Origin: Syntrophaceae bacterium UBA7520
GTDB taxonomy: Bacteria; Desulfobacterota; Syntrophia; Syntrophales; Smithellaceae
Direction: 5' to 3'
NCBI GenBank assembly: GCA_002478265.1
Contig: DLNC01000003.1
Span: forward strand, 23,013-87,012
Length of the DNA stretch: 64,000 bases
Both the position numbers and the translations under genes were made by a program. Of the stretch, positions 41,627 to 50,512 are shown piece after piece (the first letter of the stretch is position 1; each line of letters starts with the position of its first letter). A model generated the notes under the pieces. It was not told where the DNA came from and did no database searches. It saw nothing but the letters and a program-made list of their open reading frames with translations.

Positions 41627-43306
41627 CTAAAACGACTGCTTAGGCTTATATTCGCCATATACTTCTCTCCAAACGTTGCATATTTCACCAATCGTCGCCT
41701 CGGCTTTAACCGCTTCAATAACCGCGGGCATGACATTTTGGCCGGCCACAGAAACCTGTTTCAAATTCTCCAGCGCCTTTCCCCATTTTTTCGCGTCACG
41801 CGCCGCGCGCACTTTACGCAGCTTTTCGTTCTCCATCTCGCCCACTTTCATATCCACTTTTAGCAAATTGGCCGGCGGCGGCTCTTCCATGGTGTATTTG
41901 TTGATGCCCACATAGACGCGCTCGCCCGTTTCGATCTCTTTCTGAAAACGATAGGAGCTTTGCTGTATCTCTTTTTGGATATAATTTTCCTCGATGGCTT
42001 TGAGCGTGCCGCCCATGCGGTCAATTTTTTCCAGATAATCATTTATCTGTTTTTCAATTTTATCCGTGAGGGCTTCCACCATGTAAGAGCCCGCCAGCGG
42101 GTCAATCGAATCAGCCGCACCGCTTTCTTCCGCCACAATCTGCTGCGTACGCAGCGCGACCGTTACCGCCTGCTCGGTGGGCAGGCACAGCGCCTCGTCA
42201 TAGGAATTGGTATGGAGCGACTGGCAACCGCCCAGCGCCGCGGCGTAGGCCTGCAGCGTAACGCGGATGATATTATTGAGTGGCTGCTGCGCGGTAAGCG
42301 TCACGCCTCCGGTCTGCACGTGAAAGCGCAGCATCAGCGAGCGCGGGTCTTTCGCGCCGAAGCGCTCCTGCATAATTTTTGCCCAAACGCGCCGCGCGGC
42401 GCGGAATTTGGCCACCTCTTCCACCACGTTGGTAAAAGCGTTGAAAAAGAAACTTAAGCGCGGAGCAAATTTATCCACGGTCAAGCCTCTTTCCACACAC
42501 GCCTGCACGTAAGCGATACCGTCGGCGATGGTAAACGCCGCTTCCTGCGCGGCGGTCGAGCCGGCTTCGCGGATGTGATAGCCGCTGATGCTGATGGAGT
42601 TCCAGCGGGGAACATTTTTAAAGCAGTATTCAATCAAATCCACGGTGAGCTTCATGCTGGGCTGGGGAGGGTAAATATACTGGCCGCGCACGGTGATTTC
42701 CTTGAGAATATCGTTTTGCACCGTACCGCCTAGTTTTTCGTAAGAGATGCCCTGCTCGTCGGCAATCGCCAGATACATGGCCAAAAGCACCGTGGCCGGA
42801 GCATTGATCGTCATGGAGGTGGTCACTTTATCTAGCGGAATTTTATCGAAGAGCACGCGCATATCGCCGATGTAATCAATCGCCACGCCGACTTTCCCCA
42901 CTTCGCCCATGGAAAGAGGATGGTCGCTGTCATAACCGGCTTGTGTCGGCAAATCAAACGCCACACTCAATCCCGTCTGTCCCTGCTCTAAAAGATAGCG
43001 ATAACGGGCGTTGCTTTCCCGGGCACTGCCGAAACCCGCGTATTGGCGCATCGTCCAAAAGCGCCCACGATACATCGTGGGCTGCACACCGCGCGTGAAA
43101 GGATACCCTCCTGGATAACCAAGCTGGTCATTGTAATCAAAATCGGAAACATCAAGCGGCGTATAGAGACGCTCGATTGGCTCGCCGGAGATGCTGGTGA
43201 AAACTGCTTTTCGCTCCTTTTCCCTGACCAACGCCTTATCCAGGATTTGTTTTTCCCATTCATCTTGGGCGGTTTTTATTTTTTTAAGCGCGTCTTTGTC
43301 AAACAT
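41627..43306 (-). CDS. Methylmalonyl-CoA mutase, catalytic subunit
   Basis: A 559-residue TIM-barrel subunit without its own B12 domain. Substrate-channel residues are seen in YPFTRGVQPTMYRGRFWTMRQYAGFGSA, with VAFDLPTQAGYDSDHP, SMTINAPA and ISISGYHIREAGSTAAQE following as in true MCMs. It lies 42 bp after the acyl-CoA synthetase and before the B12 subunit. No MeaB/ArgK-type G-protein gene is in the window. The enzyme could run in either direction in propionate oxidation or formation. The close isobutyryl-CoA mutases share most motifs, but the epimerase next door favours methylmalonyl-CoA. Confidence 0.93.
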   Translation of the reverse strand: MFDKDALKKIKTAQDEWEKQILDKALVREKERKAVFTSISGEPIERLYTPLDVSDFDYNDQLGYPGGYPFTRGVQPTMYRGRFWTMRQYAGFGSARESNARYRYLLEQGQTGLSVAFDLPTQAGYDSDHPLSMGEVGKVGVAIDYIGDMRVLFDKIPLDKVTTSMTINAPATVLLAMYLAIADEQGISYEKLGGTVQNDILKEITVRGQYIYPPQPSMKLTVDLIEYCFKNVPRWNSISISGYHIREAGSTAAQEAAFTIADGIAYVQACVERGLTVDKFAPRLSFFFNAFTNVVEEVAKFRAARRVWAKIMQERFGAKDPRSLMLRFHVQTGGVTLTAQQPLNNIIRVTLQAYAAALGGCQSLHTNSYDEALCLPTEQAVTVALRTQQIVAEESGAADSIDPLAGSYMVEALTDKIEKQINDYLEKIDRMGGTLKAIEENYIQKEIQQSSYRFQKEIETGERVYVGINKYTMEEPPPANLLKVDMKVGEMENEKLRKVRAARDAKKWGKALENLKQVSVAGQNVMPAVIEAVKAEATIGEICNVWREVYGEYKPKQSF

Positions 43307-43348
43307 TAACCCCTATCCCCCGTTTCATGTTTTTTAAAACTGCTTATT

Positions 43349-45487
43349 TTATTTTTTGATAATCAGTGCGTCGGCGACTTTGGCTCCTTTTTCATAAAGA
43401 ATCAGCGGATTGATATCCAATTCCTTAATAGTATTTTTTTGATCGATTACCAAACGCGATACTTTTAAAATAATATCCACCAGCGCTTCCATATCCACGG
43501 GCGGCCTGCCGCGCCATCCCCGCAATACGCTGTATCCCTGAATTTCGCTGATCATTTCTTCGGCGTCCGCGCGGCTCAAGGGCGCGACGCGGAAGGAAAC
43601 ATCCTTGAGCGCTTCCACAAAAACACCGCCGAGGCCAAACATCACGCACGGCCCGAAAACCGGATCATTAACCGTGCCGACAATCGCCTCCACGCCACCG
43701 GCCAGCATCTCCTGCACCAGCACGCCCTGAATGTCGGCCTGCGGCATGTATTTTTTGGCGTTGGCGATAATTTTTTTAAACACGGCACGCACCTGAGCGT
43801 CTGTTTTTATATTCAAAACAATCCCGCCTGCTTCCGTTTTGTGCGTTATCTGCGCGGAGGAAATTTTGAGCGCCACCGGGTAGCCAATCGCGCGCGCGAT
43901 TTTTACCGCCTGGTCCGCGGTGGCGGCAATCTTTTCACGCGTTACGGGAATGCCGTAGACGGCCAAAATTTTTTTTGCTTCATATTCCGTCAGCGCACCT
44001 GGCTTTTTAATTAATGCCTCAACTGTCTTTTCCTGTTTCGGCGCGCCTATTTTTGTTTTGCCCTCCGCGTGGCGGCGCAATTTTTGGGCGTACCAGGAAA
44101 GATTGGCGAGCGCCTGCACCGAATGCAGGTGGTCACGCAAAACGGGCATGCCCGTTTCCTCAATCGACTTAATCGCCTTGGCGACAACTTCGGATTCGGA
44201 AATATTATAAGTGGTGAGCACGATCGGTTTCGTGGTGGATTGATAAATTTCGATAAGGTCATGCGCCAGAATCGGCGCGCTGTGCGGCATGAAACCCATG
44301 GCCACGGAAACCATGTGGATATTTTCATCGGCCACCAGCGCCCGCAGGCAGTTGCCCAGCATCTCCGGCTGCGCCACCGCCGCGGCCGTCAGATCCACGG
44401 GGTTTTTGGCCGAGCCGAAAGGCGGCAGATATTGCTCCAGCTTGCGGCGCGTCTCGCCGGTAAATTCCGGGACATTGAGTCCCAGAGATTCGCACTTGTC
44501 CGCCATCAGCACGCCCGCGCCGCCGGATATGGAAAGAATGCCGACATTGCTTCCCCGCGGCAGCCGTCCGCTGCGGTGGACAATCACAAACGAAGTGAGC
44601 TCAGCCAGCGTCTCGATGCGGATAATGCCCATCTGACGGAAAAACGCGTCGTAAATTTTATCGTCACCGGCGAGCGATCCGGTGTGCGAGGAAGCCGCGC
44701 GCGCGCCCGCGCCGGTGCGCCCGACTTTCATAATTAGAATGGGTTTTTTCAGCTTTAACGCCTCTTGGGCGGCTTTACGCAGCTTGACGCCGTTTTTCGC
44801 GCCTTCCAGATAGCCGCCGACAACTTTTGTGTTTTCCGTCGTCAGGAGATAATAAAGAAAATCGGCAAATTCCGTGTCCGCCTCGTTACCCACGCTGACA
44901 AAAGAACTGAAGCCCACGCCCGCCGCCACCGCGTGCGCGAAAATCAAAGTGCCGAACGCGCCGCTTTGCGTGACAAAGCCCAGCGTCATCGGGTAAACCG
45001 GCTTTAAGTCAACAATATTGGCAAAAGACGCCATCACGGCGTTGCTCAGGTTCACCACGCCCACACAGTTGGGCCCCAAAATGCGCAGGTTGCTTTTTTT
45101 CGCGAGCTTCGTGATTTCATCCTGCAGCGCCTTTCCTTCCGGGCCGATTTCGGCGAAGCCGGAGGTAAAAAGAACAACGGCCTTTACTTTTTTCTGCACG
45201 CACTGCTCGAGCGCCACCGGCACCGCGGGAGCGGGCAAACTGATGATGGCCATATCCACATCTCCCGGCACATCAACCAAGGTAGGGTAACACGGCAGGC
45301 CGTGGATTTCGGTATGATTGGGATTGATGGGATAAAGCTTCCCCGGATAATTCCATTTCAGAAGCGCGTTAAGCGACCTACCGCTGGGGCGGCGCACGTC
45401 CTTGGAGACGCCAATCAAAGCGATGGACGCAGGATTAAAAAAATAATCAAGCGAAGATAAATCACAACTGCCAGGTTTTCTTTCCAT
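43349..45487 (-). CDS. Acyl-CoA synthetase (ADP-forming), fused alpha-beta
   Basis: A 712-residue NDP-forming acetyl/acyl-CoA synthetase. From the N-terminus: a CoA-binding Rossmann domain (SIALIGVSKDVRRPSGRSLNALLKWNYPG), succinyl-CoA-synthetase-like domains with the phospho-His in ASSHTGSLAGDDKIYDAF, and a C-terminal ATP-grasp domain (from about residue 490: LTEYEAKKILAVYGIPVTRE and VLVQEMLAGGVEAIVGTVNDPVFGPCVMFGLGG). It converts acyl-CoA + ADP + Pi into acid + CoA + ATP, conserving energy. It opens the methylmalonyl-CoA operon, so acetyl-CoA or propionyl-CoA are likely substrates. Confidence 0.92.
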   Translation of the reverse strand: MERKPGSCDLSSLDYFFNPASIALIGVSKDVRRPSGRSLNALLKWNYPGKLYPINPNHTEIHGLPCYPTLVDVPGDVDMAIISLPAPAVPVALEQCVQKKVKAVVLFTSGFAEIGPEGKALQDEITKLAKKSNLRILGPNCVGVVNLSNAVMASFANIVDLKPVYPMTLGFVTQSGAFGTLIFAHAVAAGVGFSSFVSVGNEADTEFADFLYYLLTTENTKVVGGYLEGAKNGVKLRKAAQEALKLKKPILIMKVGRTGAGARAASSHTGSLAGDDKIYDAFFRQMGIIRIETLAELTSFVIVHRSGRLPRGSNVGILSISGGAGVLMADKCESLGLNVPEFTGETRRKLEQYLPPFGSAKNPVDLTAAAVAQPEMLGNCLRALVADENIHMVSVAMGFMPHSAPILAHDLIEIYQSTTKPIVLTTYNISESEVVAKAIKSIEETGMPVLRDHLHSVQALANLSWYAQKLRRHAEGKTKIGAPKQEKTVEALIKKPGALTEYEAKKILAVYGIPVTREKIAATADQAVKIARAIGYPVALKISSAQITHKTEAGGIVLNIKTDAQVRAVFKKIIANAKKYMPQADIQGVLVQEMLAGGVEAIVGTVNDPVFGPCVMFGLGGVFVEALKDVSFRVAPLSRADAEEMISEIQGYSVLRGWRGRPPVDMEALVDIILKVSRLVIDQKNTIKELDINPLILYEKGAKVADALIIKK

Positions 45488-45512
45488 ATATAAATGTATC
45501 CTCTGGGTGCAA

Positions 45513-45542
45513 TCTATACATAAACGCGTATCTTCAAGTCAA
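45513..45542 (-). promoter_or_regulatory. Promoter for the methylmalonyl-CoA operon
   Basis: Reverse strand TTGACT (45542-45537), 18-base spacer, TATAGA (45518-45513), 26 bp before the acyl-CoA synthetase ATG. It is a fair match to consensus. Confidence 0.5.
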
Positions 45543-45564
45543 GAAGAGCATCGCTGATTGATGT

Positions 45565-45867
45565 TCACATTTTTTTATCAGCCGCAACAGCTTCGTAAAT
45601 TTCTATCGTGGGCGGCTGGGCGGACAGCGCGAATGCCTTTTTGGCGAAAAGACGGGAGGCGGGCAGCTGAAAATGTTTTTCCAGCGCCGCATGGTCAGTC
45701 CACTCTTCAAAAAAAACAAGCCGTAGCGGATTTTCACAATCCTGATGCACGCCATGCGCAAGGCATCCCGGCTCTAAACGCGAACGCCGCGAATGTTCCA
45801 GGCTCACGGCAATCAGTTCATCAAGGGTTTCGCTTCTGGCCAGGATATTGCCCGTAACAATTATCAC
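45565..45867 (-). CDS. Putative quinol monooxygenase (ABM domain)
   Basis: A 100-residue single ABM-domain protein starting with GTG, with GGGAGG upstream. VTGNILARSETLDELIAVSLEHSRRSRLEPGCLAHGVHQDCENPLRLVFFEEWTDHAALEKHFQ is typical of the YgiN-like antibiotic-biosynthesis monooxygenase family, small cofactor-free dimers that can oxidise quinols. It follows menA and ubiE on the same strand with a 30-bp gap, so action on a quinone or its precursor is a reasonable inference. Proteins of this family can also be heme-degrading or of unknown role. Confidence 0.78.
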   Translation of the reverse strand: MIIVTGNILARSETLDELIAVSLEHSRRSRLEPGCLAHGVHQDCENPLRLVFFEEWTDHAALEKHFQLPASRLFAKKAFALSAQPPTIEIYEAVAADKKM

Positions 45868-45897
45868 TTTTGCCTCCCGATAAAAAAACCATGCCGC

Positions 45898-46623
45898 CTA
45901 TTTAAGCAGCCGGTAAATTCCCGCCGCTCCGAAAAAAAGCGGACGGTAGAAAAACTCCTTAAAACCCGCGGCGATAATAATTTTTTTTAATTCATCAGGC
46001 CCGTAAAAATTGAGAGTCGATTCGGTAAGGTATTTATACGCGGCGCTATCGCCGGAAATAAGCAGTCCTATTGCATATACATAGATGCGAACGTAGAAAT
46101 GATGCAGCGCGCGGATGGTTTTATGACGCGGCTGGCTGGTTTCAGCGACAACACAACTACCGCCGGGCCGTAGCACGCGCAAAATCTCGGCAAGATGATC
46201 CTTTGCCGCCGGATTTTTATAAAGCATATTGCGGAAAGCGAAGGAAATACCCACGCAGTCAAAATAATTATCAGAAAAAGGAAGCTTAGCCGCGTCGGCA
46301 TGAATAAATAATATTTTATCATCCACCCCGGCTTTTCTCGCTTTTCGCGCGGCGGCGGCAAGCATCTCGCGGCTGAAATCGCAGGCGCTTACCTGTAGGC
46401 GCTCATCGGCGCGGCGGGTGACATTTACCGCCAGGTCTCCCGTGCCGCAGCCCAGGTCTAAAAACTTTTCGGGCTTTAGCTTCAGGCATTCATCAACAAG
46501 TTTCCTGCGCCAGCCGATATCCATGCCCCAGGTAAACACATGATTGATCAGATCATAGTGCCTGATAATACCGCTGAACATGGGCGAGAGATTCTCGCCG
46601 GTAATTTCCTTATTCTTACTCAA
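45898..46623 (-). CDS. ubiE: Menaquinone/ubiquinone C-methyltransferase
   Basis: A 241-residue SAM-dependent methyltransferase starting with TTG (AGGAA about 8 bases upstream). The opening GENLSPMFSGIIRHYDLINHVFTWGMDIGWRRKLVDE and the SAM motif FLDLGCGTGDLAV are UbiE/MenG signatures. GISFAFRNM and GPDELKKIIIAAGF follow as expected. In an anaerobe the product is menaquinone made from demethylmenaquinone. It is 17 bp downstream of the prenyltransferase gene. The last half is slightly shortened but complete. Confidence 0.9.
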   Translation of the reverse strand: MSKNKEITGENLSPMFSGIIRHYDLINHVFTWGMDIGWRRKLVDECLKLKPEKFLDLGCGTGDLAVNVTRRADERLQVSACDFSREMLAAAARKARKAGVDDKILFIHADAAKLPFSDNYFDCVGISFAFRNMLYKNPAAKDHLAEILRVLRPGGSCVVAETSQPRHKTIRALHHFYVRIYVYAIGLLISGDSAAYKYLTESTLNFYGPDELKKIIIAAGFKEFFYRPLFFGAAGIYRLLK

Positions 46624-46640
46624 CGGGCAAATTCCTTTTT

Positions 46641-47531
46641 TTATAAGACTGCCGCCAGAAGATAGCCCAGCCCTAGAAGAAATTGGGTTGCCAGCACCAC
46701 CAGCACGTTATTTTTCATCGCCGCAATCAGCGTGTTTCTTTGCTCATACTGAAAAGAACCGCGCATCGCCAGGAAGGCAAAAAGCAGGGTCAGAAAAGCA
46801 ATAAGCGTCCAGGCCGGGGCCGCACGAAAGATAACTAAGCCAGCAATCCAGACATAAACCAGAATGGTCATCAGCGAGTAAAATTTCGCCGTTTTTTCCT
46901 TTCCCAAGGTAATCGGCAGGGTTTTGCGCCCCGCAGTTTTGTCCGCCTCGACATCGGGAAACTCGTTGAGGAGCAAAAGGTTGTGCACCAGAATAAAGGA
47001 GGGCACGGAAGCAAACAACGCCAGCCAGGAATATGTTCCCGTCTGCGCGTAATACGTGCCCAGAACGGGCAACATCCCCAACCCCAAACCCGCTGACCAC
47101 TCCGGCCAGGGACGTTTCAGTATTACCGGCGTGTAAAGAACAACGCACAAGGCCGCCACAATCAGAAGCGGCAGAAGCAGCCATCCCTGGACCAAAATAA
47201 AATAAATTCCGATCGGCGCGGCCATAAGCAGGGTGACGATCCCCATCCCCAGAACCTGCGCTGGCTTTAAAAGACCGGCTTTGAGAATGCCGCTGCCGCC
47301 GCTGAACGGCGTCGGTTCAGTTTTTAGATCAACGCCGCTTTTGTAATCAAAATAATCGTTGAGCGTGTTGACGCTGATATGCGTGAGAACCAGGCCGAAC
47401 CCCGCCAATAAAGCGTAACCAAGATTTATCACGCCTTTCTCATACCATGCAATGCACGTTCCCAAAAAAGCCAGGATGACCGAAAGCAGCAGATATTGCG
47501 GGCGTGCTTCCATAAACCATATTTTTAACAT
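46641..47531 (-). CDS. menA: UbiA-family prenyltransferase, probable 1,4-dihydroxy-2-naphthoate polyprenyltransferase
   Basis: A 296-residue inner-membrane protein with about eight membrane spans. The start at 47531 (MLKIWFMEARPQYL) has AGGAGG a normal distance upstream. The first Asp-rich motif is NDYFDYKSGVDLKTEPTPFSGGSGIL, and the second is DVEADKTAGRKTLP, which bind the Mg-pyrophosphate of the polyprenyl donor. PFSGGSG after the first motif is a MenA hallmark. Together with ubiE this gives the last two steps of menaquinone synthesis. No mqn or other men genes are in the window. Confidence 0.87.
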   Translation of the reverse strand: MLKIWFMEARPQYLLLSVILAFLGTCIAWYEKGVINLGYALLAGFGLVLTHISVNTLNDYFDYKSGVDLKTEPTPFSGGSGILKAGLLKPAQVLGMGIVTLLMAAPIGIYFILVQGWLLLPLLIVAALCVVLYTPVILKRPWPEWSAGLGLGMLPVLGTYYAQTGTYSWLALFASVPSFILVHNLLLLNEFPDVEADKTAGRKTLPITLGKEKTAKFYSLMTILVYVWIAGLVIFRAAPAWTLIAFLTLLFAFLAMRGSFQYEQRNTLIAAMKNNVLVVLATQFLLGLGYLLAAVL

Positions 47532-47589
47532 AAATAATTTCCTCCTGAGTCGCACGGGCAACCATTATGCGCCGGATAAAAGACGGCGC

Positions 47590-47618
47590 AACATACGGCA
47601 GATGCGCCTGCCTGTCAA
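47590..47618 (-). promoter_or_regulatory. Candidate promoter for menA-ubiE-ABM
   Basis: Reverse strand TTGACA (47618-47613), 17-base spacer, TATGTT (47595-47590), about 60 bp before the menA ATG. Confidence 0.45.
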
Positions 47619-47652
47619 TTACCAATATGACAAAGAAAATCACCCGATCCAT

Positions 47653-48417
47653 TCAAACAAGATGATGCCCGCCGTCGAGCAGAAGCGTTTCACCCGTGAC
47701 CAGAACAGCGTCTTCAATAAAATAGCGGATAGTTTCCGCGATAATTTCCGGCGTCGCCGTCATGCGCAGAGGCAGCTTTTCCTCCAGCTGTTCTTTGAGC
47801 TTTTGATATTTTTCCTCTCCCATGCCGGCTTTGAGCCACTCACCCTGAATAAAACCGGGGCAGACGGCATTGACGCGAATTTCCGGACCCAGCGCGCGCG
47901 CCAACGCCACCGTCATATTGATTAACGCAGCTTTGGATGCGCAATAGGCCACGGAACTGCCGATTGCTTTCACGCCGGCCAAAGACGCGATATTGACCAC
48001 CGCGCCTCTGCCCGCTTTTTTCATGTGCGGCGCCACGGCGCGAATCATCTGGTAAGGACCCACTACATTGATTCCATAAATATGCAAAAAGTCTTCCCGG
48101 GAAAGACCCTCCAGGTTGCCATGTGCGTTGAATTTTGTCGTGGCGGCATTATTTACCAACACATCGACACGCCCCCATGCTTTTACGGTTTCCTCAACCA
48201 TATGACAGCAATCAGCATCCTCGGCAACATCGGCTTTACACAAAACAGTTTCAGCCCCTGATGCCTCGCACTCTTTGCGCACTTTACGGGCTTCTTCCTC
48301 GCTTTTGGAATAATTGATTACCACATTGTAACCGCGCCCCGCGAGCATCCTGACGGTGGCCGCGCCCAAACCGCGCGACGATCCGGTGACAATAGCAACA
48401 GGCCTGGAATCATTCAT
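47653..48417 (-). CDS. Short-chain dehydrogenase/reductase (FabG-like)
   Basis: A 254-residue classical SDR. The NAD(P) motif is VTGSSRGLGAATVRM, then NNAATTKF, and the catalytic Ser-Tyr-Lys are in NIASLAG and VAYCASKAAL (YxxxK). GETLLLDGGHHLV closes the protein. NYSKSEEEARKV after the second strand suggests NADP preference. A likely substrate is a 3-oxoacyl-CoA or a related alcohol, but this cannot be set by sequence. It lies between a CoA-transferase pair upstream and menA downstream. Confidence 0.87.
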   Translation of the reverse strand: MNDSRPVAIVTGSSRGLGAATVRMLAGRGYNVVINYSKSEEEARKVRKECEASGAETVLCKADVAEDADCCHMVEETVKAWGRVDVLVNNAATTKFNAHGNLEGLSREDFLHIYGINVVGPYQMIRAVAPHMKKAGRGAVVNIASLAGVKAIGSSVAYCASKAALINMTVALARALGPEIRVNAVCPGFIQGEWLKAGMGEEKYQKLKEQLEEKLPLRMTATPEIIAETIRYFIEDAVLVTGETLLLDGGHHLV

Positions 48418-48511
48418 AACTATACTCTCCCGAATAACGTTCTGGCAGACGGCTTATCACGAAATAAAGCCCGGCATAAACAATCTATTTTGGGCATCTT
48501 TAATCTCCACT

Positions 48512-49327
48512 TCAAATAACTTTCGCTTTACGCATCATGTTTGCCACGGTCAGCTCCAACGCCAGTTCCCTGCCCGCCGACTGGGCCGGGGCGAAGTTTC
48601 TGATAAATTCGATTTCTTCATCGGTGGGGCGCGGCGTTTCAGATAAATCAGGAGCGATCTTTAAATCCCAGGGAACTTCCATTTTGATATCCTCGACATT
48701 AACCCGCGGATGAATCTGGGAAAGGTAAATTTCCTTGGTTACATCGTCAAAGCGGAAAACGCCTTTGGTCGTCAAAAGCATGCAAGGGCCGCTGCCTTTG
48801 GGAAAAAGACCGGATCGCTCGCGGCTGTCACCGCCTTCAAGATAACCGGGAGAAGTCATATAATCAAGCCTGTTGACAAAATTTCCTCCGAGCATCGTCA
48901 GCACCGTTCTCTTCGCGTAGGACATAAAATCGGCCGCGCCGCCCGAACCCGGAAGCCTCATCGCCGGCTTGTAATAATCTCCGATGGCCGTTGTGTTCAC
49001 GTTGCCGTATTTATCGATTTGCCCCACGCCCAGAAAACAGACATCGACAAAGCCACGGTAAGTCATGGTAAAGGCGGAAAACAAATCCGTCGCGTAAGAA
49101 AATCCGCGGCAGGAATGAGCGTCCGCGATGTGATTGAGCGGCAAAAGCGGCTTGAAATCAATGATGCCCGATTCCATCATGAGCGTGGCATGAGGCGCGT
49201 AAAGCGCCTTGGCCAGCGCCCCGGCCGTCGTGGGCAGGCCCACCCCCAGAATCACGTTTTCGTAATCATGTATTTCCTTGGCCACGGCAATGACCAGAAG
49301 TTCCTGAAGGGTATAAGGTTTACTCAT
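48512..49327 (-). CDS. CoA-transferase beta subunit (GctB/IpdB-like)
   Basis: A 271-residue family I CoA-transferase subunit. ENVILGVGLPTTAGALAKALYAPHATLMMESGIIDFKP includes the position where the catalytic Glu of the family is found (ESG). GVGQIDKYGNVNTTAIGDY and GSGGAADFMSYAKRTVLTM follow the GctB/IpdB pattern. Its ATG lies within the 3' end of the alpha gene (8-base overlap), showing strict coupling. The closest known types act on glutaconyl-CoA or on ring-opened steroid or aromatic intermediates. The acceptor and donor here are unknown. Confidence 0.85.
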   Translation of the reverse strand: MSKPYTLQELLVIAVAKEIHDYENVILGVGLPTTAGALAKALYAPHATLMMESGIIDFKPLLPLNHIADAHSCRGFSYATDLFSAFTMTYRGFVDVCFLGVGQIDKYGNVNTTAIGDYYKPAMRLPGSGGAADFMSYAKRTVLTMLGGNFVNRLDYMTSPGYLEGGDSRERSGLFPKGSGPCMLLTTKGVFRFDDVTKEIYLSQIHPRVNVEDIKMEVPWDLKIAPDLSETPRPTDEEIEFIRNFAPAQSAGRELALELTVANMMRKAKVI

Positions 49328-50366
49328 AAAGTTTTCCCCTTTCCTGAAAAGTTTTTTCCAGTTCTGCCATGGTCAGCCCCATGAATCTTTCCCGCCCTTC
49401 GCGATCCCACCTGGTGGTGAAAGCCGAACCGTAATTAGCCGGCGCGGAATAAAAAGCCTTGGCCCTGATGCCGTCGAGGATTTCACTTCCGAACCTACCG
49501 ATATAACGGTCAAGATACGCCGCGCGGTTTACGCACCCGTAAATCCATTCGTCCATCCAGGATTTCAATCCGTCGGCGGTGGCGTCGGACATCATAAACA
49601 GACCGTACATAAACGGGTCGATATTGTAATACCCCAGCACTTCCGTGGGATGCGCGCCCCAGGGAATCTCGATCACCGCATCGACCCGATAGGCGGGAAT
49701 GATGGTCAAATGGGGGCTGGATTGAATGATGTCATGCTCGACGATCTCCTCGCACGAAACAATGATTCTTTTACTGGCCAGAGCCGCGGCAGCGACACTC
49801 CCCATGGCTCCCCAATATTGGGCATTACCGTCTTTATCGGCTCTCTGCACGTGCACGATGCATACGTCCGGATTCGCCGCGGGAACCGTCACAATGGTTT
49901 TTCCCGTATAGGGACATTTTATCAAGCGAAATTTATCTTCGCCCATAAAACTTCTTTTCCGGAAAAGATCCGTAGCCATGACGCCTTCCAGAACCTGCAT
50001 AAAGCTGAAACCGTGCATGCCCGCGACCAGGCGCGCGTTATAGTCAAAATTCGTGTAATCCTCTATCTGCAAGGTTCCCGCGTTCAAAGCTCTTTCCACA
50101 GCGGAGCCGCCTTTTTTGCCTCCCGCCCGCAGAACGTAGGTTGTCACCAGTTTCTCCACACAACCCGCGCCCACCAGCACTTCGACATCAAAAATACCGG
50201 ACTGCGAATAGAGAGTTAGTCCTTTTTTGCCCTGTCGAATAACTTCATAGACAAGCTCAGCGCAACTTCCTACTGTGTAGTTGCCGATGACCAGCTGATC
50301 GCCGTCATGCACGAACCTGCCGATGGCCTCTTTCGCGGTCATAATTTTATCTGCCGGCTCTTTCAT
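49320..50366 (-). CDS. CoA-transferase alpha subunit (GctA/IpdA-like)
   Basis: A 348-residue subunit. FVHDGDQLVIGNYTVGSCAELVYEVIRQGKKGLTLYSQSGIFDVEVLVGAGCVEKL corresponds to the CoA-binding part of family I transferases. IIQSSPHLTIIPAYRVDAVIEIPWGAHPTEVLGYYNID and the long C-terminal helical part match GctA/IpdA rather than the short acetate transferases (about 220 residues). AGGA precedes the ATG. A strong terminator of the Liv operon lies just upstream (50393-50420), leaving almost no room for a separate promoter. Transcription may depend on read-through or on a promoter inside that hairpin region. Confidence 0.85.
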   Translation of the reverse strand: MKEPADKIMTAKEAIGRFVHDGDQLVIGNYTVGSCAELVYEVIRQGKKGLTLYSQSGIFDVEVLVGAGCVEKLVTTYVLRAGGKKGGSAVERALNAGTLQIEDYTNFDYNARLVAGMHGFSFMQVLEGVMATDLFRKRSFMGEDKFRLIKCPYTGKTIVTVPAANPDVCIVHVQRADKDGNAQYWGAMGSVAAAALASKRIIVSCEEIVEHDIIQSSPHLTIIPAYRVDAVIEIPWGAHPTEVLGYYNIDPFMYGLFMMSDATADGLKSWMDEWIYGCVNRAAYLDRYIGRFGSEILDGIRAKAFYSAPANYGSAFTTRWDREGRERFMGLTMAELEKTFQERGKLYE

Positions 50367-50392
50367 ACGCCAATTTTTCCTTTCTTAAAAAA

Positions 50393-50420
50393 ATACCCCG
50401 CAAAAGATTTCGCGGGGTAT
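50393..50420 (-). terminator. Intrinsic terminator of the liv operon
   Basis: Stem ATACCCCGC / GCGGGGTAT (9 bp) with a 10-base loop. On the minus strand it is followed by a T-rich run (TTTTTTT, from the A-run at about 50386-50393). This is a textbook rho-independent terminator, 93 bp past the livF stop and 27 bp before the CoA-transferase start. Confidence 0.82.
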
Positions 50421-50512
50421 CGCTGTTTAAACATCGCCTCATGATGTGCTGCTGAAATAAAATAAATCGTCCATCCGCATGGAATGGATTCTATAATAAG
50501 GAAGAAAAAATA

